DNA from: Lateolabrax maculatus
Taxonomy: Eukaryota; Chordata; Actinopteri; Acropomatiformes; Lateolabracidae
NCBI GenBank assembly: GCA_031216445.1
Contig: CM062219.1
Coordinates: 2,195,501-2,259,500, forward strand
Length of the DNA stretch: 64,000 nucleotides
Reading direction: 5' to 3'
The notes below the pieces were generated by a model. That model did not search any database. It was not told the DNA's origin and saw only the letters and a list, made by a program, of their open reading frames with translations. The position numbers were made by a program, and so were the translations under genes. Every line of letters starts with the position of its first letter. Within the stretch, counting starts at the first letter, position 1. Below are positions 50,301-53,620 of this stretch, one piece after another.

Positions 50301-52289
50301 CTTTAAATTGAAAAATTGTGGTGAAAACATTCCGCCACTCACACTAATTTGAGGCAGGCTTAGTTAATGTCCCTCTAATTTCTTTCGCATCATCCTATAA
50401 AGAAGACATCAGCAAAGCCAAACAGGAGACAGATGAGGAGGCCCGCTCTTCCATGCCGTTGACCATGCGCCTCCCCCCTGTGCTCGCTGCATATCGGCCT
50501 CCTCCACATCCCAACATGTTGCCCTTCCTCCTGCTTACTCGAGCATGACAACTCCTGGCAACACTCGATATTAGGCCTCTTAGCTTTGAGGCTTGCTGGC
50601 TTTGAAGCTTATGGGAGATCGAGTTTTGGAGGTTGCAGCCCCTGGACAGCAGAACAACCCCCAGCAGTGCATCAGATCTGCACAGTGGAGCTCTGCAGCA
50701 GTTCAGCAGGTCTCTGGTACATACTGTATGTCGTAGCTGCTGCCATCGATCACGACATGCTGCCATCGATCACGACATGCTCTAATCACTATCAAAAACG
50801 GAGGACTGAGAGGGGTTTGTTTGCTGTTTGCTTTACTTAAAGAAAGAGAAATCAGTGCTCATTTAGTTACCACTAGCTTTATGCTCAATACGCCCCATCC
50901 ATCAAATATTGTGAATACCTGACCAGATATGCTCCCCTGTGTAAGAGCAGATGCAAAATTCCACGTGCATACACATTCGCTGTAGCCTGCCAAGTAGAAG
51001 GCTATTCCCAAGAAGCCTTGCTCTCATTCTGAAACAGCTGAAGGGCAAAAACATAATCCTGTGCCAATTCTTGCCTGCAAACTATTCTTGATTGTATGCA
51101 CTCTTCCTTCATCTTCTTATGCTGTTGAAACCTGCACATAAAAGTGCACTGTGAACTGTGGGGTGGATAGATCAATGACACACAAGAATCCACCTTGTAA
51201 ATATTTCATCAAGAGCTCCACAAGAAGATGAATTCATGCTCATAAACATGAAAGCAAAACAAACCCAGACCTGCCTGAACTGTTCTCAGCTCTTTACATT
51301 AAGTAAGATTTTTGAATATGGAAAATGGGCCTAATCAGAAATTTGATTATCAGTTAACTTAATGAGGGTTCTGGTCCCTCTTGAGTCTGTACGTCCAGTG
51401 CTGACTAACCCATCAACATGAACTCTCAAACATTAGACATCCTGCCAGTTGTTAGACCAACTTCCTGTCTCTCCAAACTCATTAAGTAACTCCTTCTGAT
51501 ATTAGCACCCCATCTGCCCACTGTTACTGATACCTCCCTTTCCCTTTCTGGCAACATGCTGTCAGCATCTCATAAGAATGAGCCGAAAACAGAGAGTCTA
51601 GACTCTTCTGCCATCCTAACTCAGACAGCACTAATATAGTAACCTGTCTCTGGGAACCCAGTGAAGTGCTGCCAACACAGCAGCGAAGAAGATTCACCTT
51701 AGGATCCAGGCAGCTAATGATGACCAAAGTCTAATTTCAACTTCTATATATTTCTCTTTCTGTTTCATTGACTTGCTTGTTTTGTTTATATTCTACGTCT
51801 AACTTATTTTTTATGTCTCTTCTTCTATCTCCCTCTTTGTCACATCAAATGTGCATCTTTGTGAGATCTGAATCATCAGAAGCATCTTTTTACTTTTTCC
51901 ACATCCCAGTCCCAGCGGAGGGTTGCTGAATAAAAGAACAAAAGAAAAGTGCTAACTTGACAGTTTCCCCCAACGCCTACATCTCACTCTCCTCTCCTAC
52001 AACTCAAGTTGCTCATTTGCTTCTGTCTGCATAAATCTGCCTCGTGGTGTCGTACAGTGTGTGGACCGAAAGAAGAGATGAACGAGGCAGAAAGAGACCG
52101 ACGGCACCTGAACTCAGTTGTTGGTTGTCAGACAAGCCTACCTCTGAGAGGCGATTTCATGGCAGCCTCCACCATGCCGACAAGCAGCTGGAGACTCTTG
52201 GGGTCCTGGGCGAGGCCGGAGGCGAACGCAGCCAGGGCGTCGGCATGACGACCCAGGTACTGCAGGGCAACCCCCTGACGAAAGTAGGC
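5856..52289 (-). CDS. ttc28: ttc28, TPR and CHAT domain protein 28 (5'-partial, 33 coding exons)
   Basis: Large scaffold protein linked in mammals to mitotic spindle midzone and midbody organisation. Visible protein is 2438 residues, numbered here from exon 1. About 25 TPR units of roughly 40 residues fill residues 1-1050, with recurrent A-Y-G-N-L-G type motifs. A linker follows, then a CHAT domain at about 1270-1660, a conserved helical region to about 1854, and a Ser/Pro-rich tail ending G-N-G-Y-K-F-L-S-P-G-H-F-F-P-S-S-K-C. All 33 exons join in frame with AG acceptors and GT donors, except one GC donor. The family is about 2480 residues in human, so only the N-terminal exon is missing. The CHAT histidine is present (F-A-T-H), but the cysteine position reads L-R-A-Y, so peptidase activity is unlikely. 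Identification rests on recognising the sequence across its length. Confidence 0.97.
7255..7420. promoter_or_regulatory. candidate conserved enhancer with RFX-type palindrome
   Basis: Contains GTTACCATGGTGATGGTAAC (7329-7348), two back-to-back X-box half-sites of the RFX type. It is flanked by homeodomain-like sites (CTAATTAG, CAATTAATGG) and TGCTGAGTGACTC, which resembles a MAF/AP-1 site. This is motif evidence only; conservation was not tested. Confidence 0.35.
7619..7669. repeat. interrupted (TA)n/(TCTA)n repeat
   Basis: TA dinucleotides interrupted by single C or G bases; strongly self-complementary. Confidence 0.9.
7724..8357 (-). CDS. ttc28: ttc28 visible exon 32 (Ser/Gly-rich tail)
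   Basis: Encodes about residues 1855-2065, S-T-E-L-P-K-R-L-S-M-D-S-S-S-S to P-K-Q-E-I. Mostly predicted disorder, with conserved islands: S-D/C-D-A-I-S-V-Y-S-L-S-S, E-E-E-E-Y-E-G-Y-S-I-I-S and S-S-K-G-S-I-S-T-P. A proline-rich stretch (P-P-L-P-P-K-V-P) could bind SH3 domains. Acceptor TTTTAG. The donor is GTAAGT after GAAAT; an in-frame TAA overlaps it and would truncate an unspliced reading. Confidence 0.95.
8449..8556 (-). CDS. ttc28: ttc28 visible exon 31
   Basis: Encodes about residues 1819-1854, F-D-L-C-E-V-G-Q-E-E-V-V-L to L-Q-S-L-L-A-L-F-D. This is the last strongly conserved helical block before the disordered tail. Acceptor CTCAG, donor GTGAGA. Confidence 0.95.
8570..9330. mobile_element. 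degenerate AAGTA-family MITE in ttc28 intron
   Basis: Most of the 960-base intron between exons 31 and 30 (8557-9516) resembles the element at 10298-10993. It shares runs such as AAGTATACTTGTAAC, ACTCCACTACATTTG and GAGTACTTTTACTC. Borders are unclear and no target duplication is readable. Confidence 0.5.
9517..9646 (-). CDS. ttc28: ttc28 visible exon 30
   Basis: Encodes about residues 1776-1818, L-H-Q-V-L-V-Q-L-Q-S-G to G-C-H-E-F-L-A-A-L-G, with I-S-V-Q-L-W-R-L-P-G-C-H-E-F. Acceptor CCAAAG, donor GTGAGT. Confidence 0.95.
9906..9929 (-). CDS. ttc28: ttc28 visible exon 29 (24-nt microexon)
   Basis: Encodes exactly eight residues, A-V-K-S-M-V-G-M, between Q-L-I-H-K and L-H-Q-V-L-V. It has a good acceptor (ACAAAG) and donor (GTAAGT) and is symmetrical, phase 0-0. 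The corresponding peptide A-V-K-N-M-V-G-M is present in the mammalian protein as I remember it. Confidence 0.92.
10298..10993. mobile_element. hAT-like MITE with 8-bp target duplication
   Basis: 696 bases with inverted ends CAGTGGTGGAA and TTCCACCACTG. It is flanked by GCATGAAC on the left and GCATGAAT on the right, an 8-bp direct repeat with one change, as expected for hAT-type insertion. There is no transposase frame inside, so it is non-autonomous. The interior carries a motif reading CCCCGACCCCTAGGTTGGGA, repeated near 39705 (inverted) and, more degenerate, near 59650. It sits in the intron between ttc28 exons 29 and 28 (9930-11031). Confidence 0.85.
11032..11108 (-). CDS. ttc28: ttc28 visible exon 28
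   Basis: Encodes about residues 1742-1767, L-T-P-P-A-L-Q-A-L-C-K-L-V to G-E-Q-L-I-H-K. Acceptor CCTCAG, donor GTACTG, ending in phase 0. Confidence 0.94.
11370..11529 (-). CDS. ttc28: ttc28 visible exon 27
   Basis: Encodes about residues 1689-1741, V-G-G-V-P-G-W-Q-S-L-L-S-A-V-G-F to T-T-L-Q-S-L-L-G, including the hallmark A-A-V-F-F-P-T-S-D-P-G-D-R-L-Q-Q-C. Acceptor TTTAAG, donor GTACCA. Confidence 0.95.
11625..11702 (-). CDS. ttc28: ttc28 visible exon 26
   Basis: Encodes 26 residues (1663-1688), V-E-K-S-L-Q-R-I-Q-S-G-Q to Q-Q-S-V-E-N-K, just after the CHAT domain. Phase 0-0. Acceptor GTACAG, donor GTCTGT. Confidence 0.94.
11703..12515 (-). other. ttc28 intron between exons 26 and 25
   Basis: 813 bases of ordinary AT-rich intron with a short (ATG)n run at about 11821-11845. 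Small open frames here look like chance. Confidence 0.7.
12516..12640 (-). CDS. ttc28: ttc28 visible exon 25 (end of CHAT)
   Basis: Encodes about residues 1621-1662, G-Y-M-L-I-G-S-D-V-K-L-N-S-P to A-L-R-V-L-L-H-L. W-A-G-Y/F-M-L-I-G (across the junction) is the final CHAT strand. Acceptor CTTCAG, donor GTGAGA. Confidence 0.96.
12928..13175 (-). CDS. ttc28: ttc28 visible exon 24 (CHAT core)
   Basis: Encodes about residues 1538-1620, A-Y-P-E-S-S-S-R-V-T-A-D-G-V-V to H-P-S-N-W-A. It includes L-T-R-A-F-L-A-A-G and S-L-W-P-V-P, conserved in CHAT, and F-Y-T-A-L-L-N-G. Its first residues sit where active CHAT proteases have Ala-Cys. Acceptor CCTCAG, donor GTGAGC. Confidence 0.96.
13260..13834 (-). 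CDS. ttc28: ttc28 visible exon 23 (CHAT, histidine motif)
   Basis: Encodes about residues 1347-1537, P-H-P-R-R-G-G-P-L-L to T-V-K-L-V-V-L-R. It has the S-V-M-D-R-W-L-W-G-P-L-P-S-A stretch and the CHAT histidine motif E-C-V-H-F-A-T-H-I-S-W. A low-complexity Gly/Arg/Ser loop, then S-E-D-G-E-S-V, precedes the core strand. The acceptor is CCACAG before CCCCAT; a nearer AG at 13798-13799 gives the wrong frame. Confidence 0.95.
13987..14166 (-). CDS. ttc28: ttc28 visible exon 22 (CHAT)
   Basis: Encodes 60 residues (1287-1346), G-L-M-H-S-S-G-P-V-G-R-H-R-Q-L to S-L-G-A-T-I-K. It contains L-E-G-E-L-Y-L-I-P-F-A-L-L, the conserved beta strand and P-F-A-x-L motif of CHAT domains. Phase 0-0. Acceptor CTCCAG, donor GTAGAT. 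Confidence 0.96.
14265..14409 (-). CDS. ttc28: ttc28 visible exon 21 (CHAT start)
   Basis: Encodes about residues 1238-1286, S-C-Q-S-M-T-S-L-Y-S to L-Y-D-L-L-I-A-P-M-E-G. The L-Y-D-L-L-I-A-P motif begins the CHAT fold. Acceptor TTACAG, donor GTACGT. Confidence 0.95.
14544..14684 (-). CDS. ttc28: ttc28 visible exon 20
   Basis: Encodes about residues 1191-1237, V-C-S-S-S-E-T-E-S-E-A-G-D to M-V-S-R-N-N-L-F-N-R. Acidic then helical linker just before CHAT. Acceptor TTCGCAG, donor GTCTGA. Confidence 0.95.
14685..15788 (-). other. ttc28 intron between exons 20 and 19
   Basis: 1.1 kb with no exon signature. It holds a long CA microsatellite (15329-15379). A short piece of a dispersed repeat (CAGTAGGATTCATCC) lies in the adjacent intron at 14480-14494. 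Confidence 0.7.
15329..15379. repeat. (CA)n microsatellite
   Basis: About 25 uninterrupted CA units in a ttc28 intron. Confidence 0.95.
15789..15963 (-). CDS. ttc28: ttc28 visible exon 19, glycine-rich insert
   Basis: Encodes about residues 1133-1190, I-V-K-F-N-E-V-Y-L-G-E to A-L-G-V-D-S-H-Y-S-R. Between the conserved ends sits a Gly-rich segment (D-G-G-G-S-P-Q-G-G-G-G-A-G-G-G) that I take to be a flexible, lineage-variable loop. Acceptor AAACAG, donor GTTCGA. Confidence 0.94.
15964..17217 (-). other. ttc28 intron between exons 19 and 18
   Basis: 1.25 kb. It has two partial copies of the dispersed repeat with a TGGTGGC(G/A) core (about 16420-16485 and 17040-17100), matching pieces at 57575 and 63440. 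The right end is a GT microsatellite touching the exon 18 donor. No exon seen. Confidence 0.6.
17193..17217. repeat. (GT)n microsatellite abutting exon 18 donor
   Basis: On the transcript strand this is GT-A-(CA)n starting at the first intron base of exon 18. Confidence 0.9.
17218..17445 (-). CDS. ttc28: ttc28 visible exon 18 (linker)
   Basis: Encodes about residues 1057-1132, R-H-D-E-A-L-A-I-A-E-R-G-R-T-R-A-F-A-D-L through L-I-S-P-G-T-G. The E-R-G-R-T-R-A-F-A-D-L-L motif is the classic lead-in to CHAT domains. Acceptor CCCAG. Donor GTACAC continues into a (CA)n tract in the transcript. Confidence 0.96.
17680..17809 (-). CDS. ttc28: ttc28 visible exon 17 (TPR to CHAT linker)
   Basis: Encodes about residues 1014-1056, L-Y-R-A-S-V-L-F-E-T-I-R-H-E to Q-R-V-L-V-S-L-G, the helical connector typical of TPR-CHAT proteins (D-L-Q-T-S-S-Y-Q-A-L-Q). 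Acceptor TTTCAG, donor GTGGAT. Confidence 0.95.
18245..18780. mobile_element. degenerate AAGTA-family MITE
   Basis: Shares GGTGGAGGAAGTACTC, CAAGTACAAGTTCTGCATT and AGTATAAGTAGAATAAAATGG blocks with other copies in this window. Ends approximate. Confidence 0.5.
19334..19371. repeat. (CA)n microsatellite abutting exon 16 donor
   Basis: On the transcript strand it is (GT)n beginning at intron position +1 of exon 16, so the repeat itself supplies the donor GT. Confidence 0.9.
19372..19481 (-). CDS. ttc28: ttc28 visible exon 16 (last TPR units)
   Basis: Encodes about residues 977-1013, L-R-L-A-E-Q-L-G-R-R-E-D-E-A-K to N-L-E-E-A-Q-H-Q. Acceptor CCTCAG. The donor CACCAG/GTGTGT is the first unit of a (GT)n tract in the transcript, so the splice site is embedded in a microsatellite. 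Confidence 0.95.
19482..21313 (-). other. ttc28 intron between exons 16 and 15
   Basis: 1.8 kb with a short GT microsatellite (20237-20259) and an AAGTA-family MITE from about 20739. The stretch 19700-20030 is unique-looking, but no gene is apparent. Confidence 0.6.
20739..21210. mobile_element. AAGTA-family MITE, partial
   Basis: Left end CAGTAGTGGAGGAAGTATTCAGG matches the family terminus. The interior has AAGTAAAAGTATGTAAGTA and GTGTAGAGTAGAAGTGTAAAGTAG. Right end decayed. Confidence 0.6.
21314..21566 (-). CDS. ttc28: ttc28 visible exon 15 (TPR)
   Basis: Encodes about residues 893-976, W-H-Q-R-A-L-D-I-A-E-Q to A-V-M-Y-L-Q-E, with two full repeats (G-R-A-Y-G-N-L-G and Y-G-S-L-G-R-T-H-H-A-L). 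Acceptor CTGCAG, donor GTGAGT. Confidence 0.96.
21597..21990. repeat. dispersed repeat, TTTGACATTNTG family, copy 1
   Basis: Begins AGTTTGACATTCTGAG and ends TTAGACTATTCCTTTAA, with CTTCCAGTCTTTATGCTAAG in the middle. A second copy lies at 23412-23757 and an inverted one at about 43395-43560. The related inverted ends suggest a MITE-like family. It fills most of the intron between exons 15 and 14 (21567-22040). Confidence 0.65.
22041..22121 (-). CDS. ttc28: ttc28 visible exon 14 (TPR)
   Basis: Encodes 27 residues (866-892), D-K-S-L-E-A-E-A-S-D-A-L-G-G-V-Y-Q through T-A-L-Q. Symmetrical phase 0-0 exon. Acceptor CTGTCAG, donor GTTCGT. Confidence 0.95.
22265..22457 (-). CDS. ttc28: ttc28 visible exon 13 (TPR)
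   Basis: Encodes about residues 801-865, S-M-G-S-L-Q-Q-A-L-V-C-F-E-K to L-N-I-A-R-T-A-G. A short Gly-rich turn (E-G-G-G-K) replaces the usual loop between two repeats. Acceptor CCTCAG, donor GTAAGG. Confidence 0.96.
23412..23757. repeat. dispersed repeat, TTTGACATTNTG family, copy 2
   Basis: AGTTTGACGTTTTGGGAAAT at one end and CCCAAAATAGTGAACTATCC at the other. It shares GTTTCCAGTCTTCACGCTGGC and ACATGAGAGTTGTTTTGATC with copy 1. It sits just upstream of ttc28 exon 12's donor, in the intron 22458-23765. The rest of that intron shows no gene. Confidence 0.65.
23766..24254 (-). CDS. ttc28: ttc28 visible exon 12 (four TPR units)
   Basis: Encodes about residues 638-800, L-L-R-Q-L-D-T-A-L-S-F to A-Y-R-G-L-G-N-A-H-R. 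It is the largest TPR exon and spans four successive repeats, including G-N-M-G-I-T-K-M-N-M-G and G-R-A-Y-G-N-L-A-D-C-Y. Acceptor GTTAG, donor GTAGGC. Confidence 0.97.
24356..24516 (-). CDS. ttc28: ttc28 visible exon 11 (TPR)
   Basis: Encodes about residues 585-637, A-V-F-R-A-F-G-N-L-G-D to Y-S-A-L-G-S-V-H-R. Two AGs lie 11 bases apart at the acceptor. Only the upstream one, CTGCAG before GCAGTT, keeps the frame. Donor GTAATA. Confidence 0.94.
24613..24781 (-). CDS. ttc28: ttc28 visible exon 10 (TPR)
   Basis: Encodes about residues 528-584, Y-Y-E-Q-D-L-A-L-A-K-D to Q-A-L-D-N-T-Q, with A-Y-C-N-L-G-L-A-H-K-A-L-G. Acceptor TTCCAG, donor GTCACC, ending in phase 0. Confidence 0.95.
25048..25219 (-). 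CDS. ttc28: ttc28 visible exon 9 (TPR)
   Basis: Encodes about residues 471-527, N-L-G-N-F-H-S-W-R-G-E-Y to Q-Y-R-D-A-V-R. It carries the conserved C-H-N-L-G-Y-A-H-Y-C-L-G repeat helix. Acceptor TTTTGCAG, donor GTCAGA. Confidence 0.95.
25320..25473 (-). CDS. ttc28: ttc28 visible exon 8 (TPR), GC donor
   Basis: Encodes residues 420-470, V-N-D-R-P-S-Q-A-S-T-H-G-N-L through S-E-A-R-A-L. The frame needed by the next exon requires the exon to end at CTAG followed by GCAAGC, a GC rather than GT donor. Reading on without splicing gives non-TPR sequence and then a stop. The intron is 100 bases long. Confidence 0.93.
25557..25753 (-). CDS. ttc28: ttc28 visible exon 7 (TPR)
   Basis: Encodes about residues 354-419, I-I-H-Q-M-K-G-E-Y-E-A-A-L-K to L-Q-I-S-L-E, with the repeat signature G-R-A-Y-G-N-M-G-N-A-Y. 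Acceptor ATCCAG, donor GTGACT. Confidence 0.96.
25858..26265. repeat. degenerate tandem repeat, CAAGTCAAGTCTCAAG-like
   Basis: Repeated words (ACAAGTCCAAGTC, AGTCTCAAGCAA, CAGCAGAGCAGT) recur about a dozen times over 400 bases with drift and spacers, next to ttc28 exon 7. Confidence 0.7.
29529..29587. repeat. (CA)n microsatellite
   Basis: About 29 CA units with one CT interruption near the right end. Confidence 0.95.
30100..30545. repeat. dispersed repeat with GGGGGCGACTC core, copy 1
   Basis: Includes CAGCCACCAGGGGGCGACTC, GTATAGAAGTCTATGAGAAA, GTCCAAATAACGTCACTTCT and GGGTGACGTCAC. The part 30385-30520 matches the inverse of 63070-63190, so this is an interspersed element. I recognise it as a common percomorph repeat; its class is unclear to me. 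Confidence 0.7.
30690..31040 (+). repeat. polypurine (GGAGA/GGAAA) tract
   Basis: About 350 bases almost free of pyrimidines on the plus strand, built from GAGGAGAGGAAA variants. Long open frames on the plus strand (all Glu/Arg/Lys/Gly) reflect composition, not coding. Confidence 0.9.
31299..31334. repeat. (CA)n microsatellite
   Basis: About 18 CA units. Confidence 0.95.
31605..32130. mobile_element. AAGTA-family MITE
   Basis: Left terminus CAGTGGTGGACGAAGAGTAC matches the hAT-like element at 10298. The interior has TACTTAAGTAAAAGTACAAAAG and CAGAATGGCCCATTTTAGAA. The right end is not clear. Confidence 0.6.
34317..34413 (-). CDS. ttc28: ttc28 visible exon 6 (TPR)
   Basis: Encodes about residues 322-353, D-L-E-R-A-R-Q-Y-H-Q-H-Q through G-R-A-S-S-N-L-G, the second half of one TPR and the first helix of the next. 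Acceptor CCTCAG, donor GTAGGT. The next intron is 8.6 kb. Confidence 0.95.
34523..34711 (-). CDS. ttc28: ttc28 visible exon 5 (TPR)
   Basis: Encodes 63 residues (259-321), T-L-E-N-R-R-E-E-A-R-A-Y-S-N-L-G to A-A-R-C-M-Q. Symmetrical phase 0-0 exon with acceptor GGCAG and donor GTTGGT. Skipping it would keep the frame and remove about one and a half TPR units. Confidence 0.96.
34712..36396 (-). other. ttc28 intron between exons 5 and 4
   Basis: 1.7 kb of AT-rich intron. A short (AATC)n run occurs at about 35650-35672. No exon or clear mobile element seen. Confidence 0.65.
36397..36618 (-). CDS. ttc28: ttc28 visible exon 4 (TPR)
   Basis: Encodes 74 residues (185-258) from A-A-S-D-A-L-S-S-L-G to E-Q-H-L-G-I-A-K: nearly two TPR units, each with the A-L-G-D-F/Y motif. 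Both ends are phase 0. Acceptor TTCAG, donor GTACAG. Confidence 0.96.
37330..37620. promoter_or_regulatory. candidate conserved non-coding block with octamer
   Basis: Repeat-free, balanced-composition stretch rich in TAAT/ATTA cores (GAGCTAATC, TCTAATGATTTC, GCTAATTAC) with a perfect octamer ATGCAAAT at 37554-37561. It resembles developmental enhancers, but this is a guess from motifs. Confidence 0.3.
39377..39423. repeat. compound (CA)n(TA)n microsatellite
   Basis: About 12 CA units followed directly by about 10 TA units. Confidence 0.95.
39525..40190. mobile_element. AAGTA-family MITE
   Basis: Contains GGTTCCCAACCTAGGGGTCG and TGAGGGGTCGTCAGA, the inverse of the core motif in the 10298-10993 element. 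It ends AAGTAAATGTACTTTGTTACTTTCCTCC. Termini decayed. Confidence 0.6.
41280..41863. mobile_element. AAGTA-family MITE, right end intact
   Basis: Right end GAGTACTTCTTCCACCACTG is nearly identical to the end of the 10298-10993 copy. The interior has AGGCCATTCTGCATAGTGAC. Left end uncertain. Confidence 0.6.
43019..43049. repeat. (GT)n microsatellite
   Basis: About 15 GT units. Confidence 0.95.
43395..43560. repeat. dispersed repeat, TTTGACATTNTG family, inverted copy
   Basis: Reads GTCGACAATTTGGCAAACAC, TTTGCTTTCTTGCC, then TTAGCATAAAGACTGGAAAC, the reverse of the block in the copy at 21597. Confidence 0.55.
45054..45090. repeat. (CA)n microsatellite
   Basis: About 18 CA units followed by TATACACACA. 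Confidence 0.95.
46016..46146 (-). CDS. ttc28: ttc28 visible exon 3 (TPR)
   Basis: Encodes about residues 141-184, D-Q-S-G-E-C-R-A-H-G-N-L-G through M-K-L-K-D-R-E, one complete TPR unit. Acceptor CCACAG, donor GTATGC, ending in phase 0. A 9.4-kb intron follows. Confidence 0.96.
46235..46507 (-). CDS. ttc28: ttc28 visible exon 2
   Basis: Encodes about residues 50-140, from D-S-L-E-P-T-Y-Q-Q to D-L-E-V-T-K-T-L-G. It contains the very conserved K-S-P-F-V-V-V-S-V-I-G stretch and the start of the main TPR array (L-S-S-A-Y-W-S-L-G). Acceptor CCTCAG, donor GTATGG. Only an 88-base intron separates it from the next exon. Confidence 0.96.
47246..47528 (-). mobile_element. tRNA-like SINE with internal GT repeat
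   Basis: On the minus strand it starts GGGGCGGCAGTGGCTCAGTG, a tRNA-like A-box head. It continues through TGCCCTTGAGCAAGGCACC and a (GT)n tract (47316-47359), and ends AATGACAAATAAAGATTTC with an (AAAT)n tail at 47247-47272. No target duplication confirmed. Confidence 0.7.
47701..47870. repeat. dispersed repeat with CCATCCAACNGTTGTTGAGATA motif
   Basis: Reads CAGACTGAAATATCGCAACA, ACTGTTGGATGGATTG and GGTTCCCAGAGGATGAATCC. Counterparts at 57575-57720 and 63340-63540 are in the opposite orientation. Confidence 0.65.
50741..50780. repeat. exact 20-bp tandem duplication
   Basis: The unit TGCCATCGATCACGACATGC occurs twice head to tail with no mismatch. Confidence 0.95.
52142..52289 (-). CDS. 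ttc28: ttc28 visible exon 1 (first TPR unit)
   Basis: Encodes residues 1-49, beginning A-Y-F-R-Q-G-V-A-L-Q-Y-L-G and ending K-S-P-L-R. This is the last part of an N-terminal TPR block whose start lies in an unseen upstream exon. Acceptor CGCAG, phase 0; donor GTAGGC; ends with one base of the next Asp codon. It is followed by a 5.6-kb intron. Confidence 0.95.
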
Positions 52290-53042
52290 CTGCGGGAAGA
52301 AGAACAATTAGACATCAAGAGTTGAAGTGTTTAATTGAGGCTTTTATACTCATGACTTTGATGTTAGCGGCATGTTGGTCTGTCGATCACTTTGGTCCAG
52401 ACTTAAATATCTTTAACCTTGGTATTGGCAGATTCGCACGCATCTATTAGTCTGGACGCCATTGGATAGACATACAACCAATCAGAGCAACGAAACATCG
52501 TCCTGCCGAAAATACAGCAAACACATCTTTCTTATCAACAAAAGCTTTAAATGCAGGTGTTTGTTCTTCTTTTAGAGGCGGCCATCTTGTTTACGAAAAT
52601 GCCTCAACTGTGCTCCGCTGTCAGTCATCGTATCAAACCCGCCCCATATTGGATAAACGGCTGCGATTGGCCTTTTTGACTTCTTCCACCACAGGCAGAT
52701 AAGAAAAAACATACAATAACAACAAGAGCAGGTAAGATAAAGGAAAAAACAGTCAAAAACAAAAGAAAGAATAAGGAAAAAATATAGAATAATAGATAAA
52801 AATTAATGATTTTCTATGTTCACCATCCATAGAGCAGCTGCTGGTGCATTAGGTGCTATAATTGAGAACATAAAAGTTCTTATACTTTCTCAAGTACTTC
52901 CTCTGAATTAAAAGTATCTTGTTTAGGTCGGATGGGTAAATAACATCCCAGAGGTGTTCACATAACTGGAATAATTAAAAAGCCATTGTGCTTGAATGTG
53001 TGTCCGACAACTGCACAGCACTGATACAGCATGTACACGTAG

Positions 53043-53045
<3 letters not shown>

Positions 53046-53084
<39 letters not shown>
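53046..53084. repeat. (CA)n microsatellite
   Basis: About 19 CA units. Confidence 0.95.
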
Positions 53085-53088
<4 letters not shown>

Positions 53089-53289
53089 ACACACACTTCA
53101 TTAGGACCCCTCGTGCATTTCACAGCCAGATTAGAGACAATGAATCATGACATCAAATTCATGAGGAGGATCGAGGAGAGGACGCACACACCACAAACAC
53201 CACTCCTCTCACTGCCGACCAGACTGTAACTTAATTGTCCTGTCTACCTCTCTCCTCCTCCCCCTTTTCTCTCTCTCATTTATCATCCT

Positions 53290-53620
53290 GCCCTCCCGCC
53301 TCCCATTTAAGCATAATCTGTCATGACAGTGAATGAATGAAGACAAAGAGGAGAGGCATTAGATTACATGGCAGCTCCTGTCCCGCCTGCCACTTCCTGC
53401 TCTCGCACCGTCTTTGTCCCGCGCTCGTCTTCAGACGGCTTCATTGAAACGAATGGAGCCGGGGGTCACGTCTAATCTCATGCATTAAGCCTTTAGTCGG
53501 TGTATTGGTGTTGGAGCAGAATGTGAACAGGGCACGGTGTCATTCCACTGTTGATTAACACAAAGTGGGATAAATGGTTGGTAATTACGGCTGGGGACAC
53601 ATCCCTTGAATAACTTGTCA
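53290..53620. promoter_or_regulatory. candidate conserved non-coding block
   Basis: Repeat-free, mixed-composition stretch in the large 5' intron, including AAGCATAATCTGTCATGACA, CTAATCTCATGCATTAAGCC and GTTGATTAACAC. The texture differs from the AT-rich, repeat-laden flanks. No reading frame of note. Regulatory function is a guess. Confidence 0.3.

Larger units (their letters stand above)
46508..52141 (-). other. ttc28 5.6-kb intron between exons 2 and 1
   Basis: No exon seen. A SINE lies at 47246-47528, a dispersed repeat at 47701-47870 and an exact 20-base tandem duplication at 50741-50780. The GC-richer part around 50400-50720 has open frames but no recognisable protein. Confidence 0.6.

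Noticed and set aside
50395..50766. 123-codon minus-strand frame and GC-richer neighbourhood
   Set aside because: No recognised domain, no splice sites that fit ttc28, and it spans the 20-bp duplication. Probably chance.
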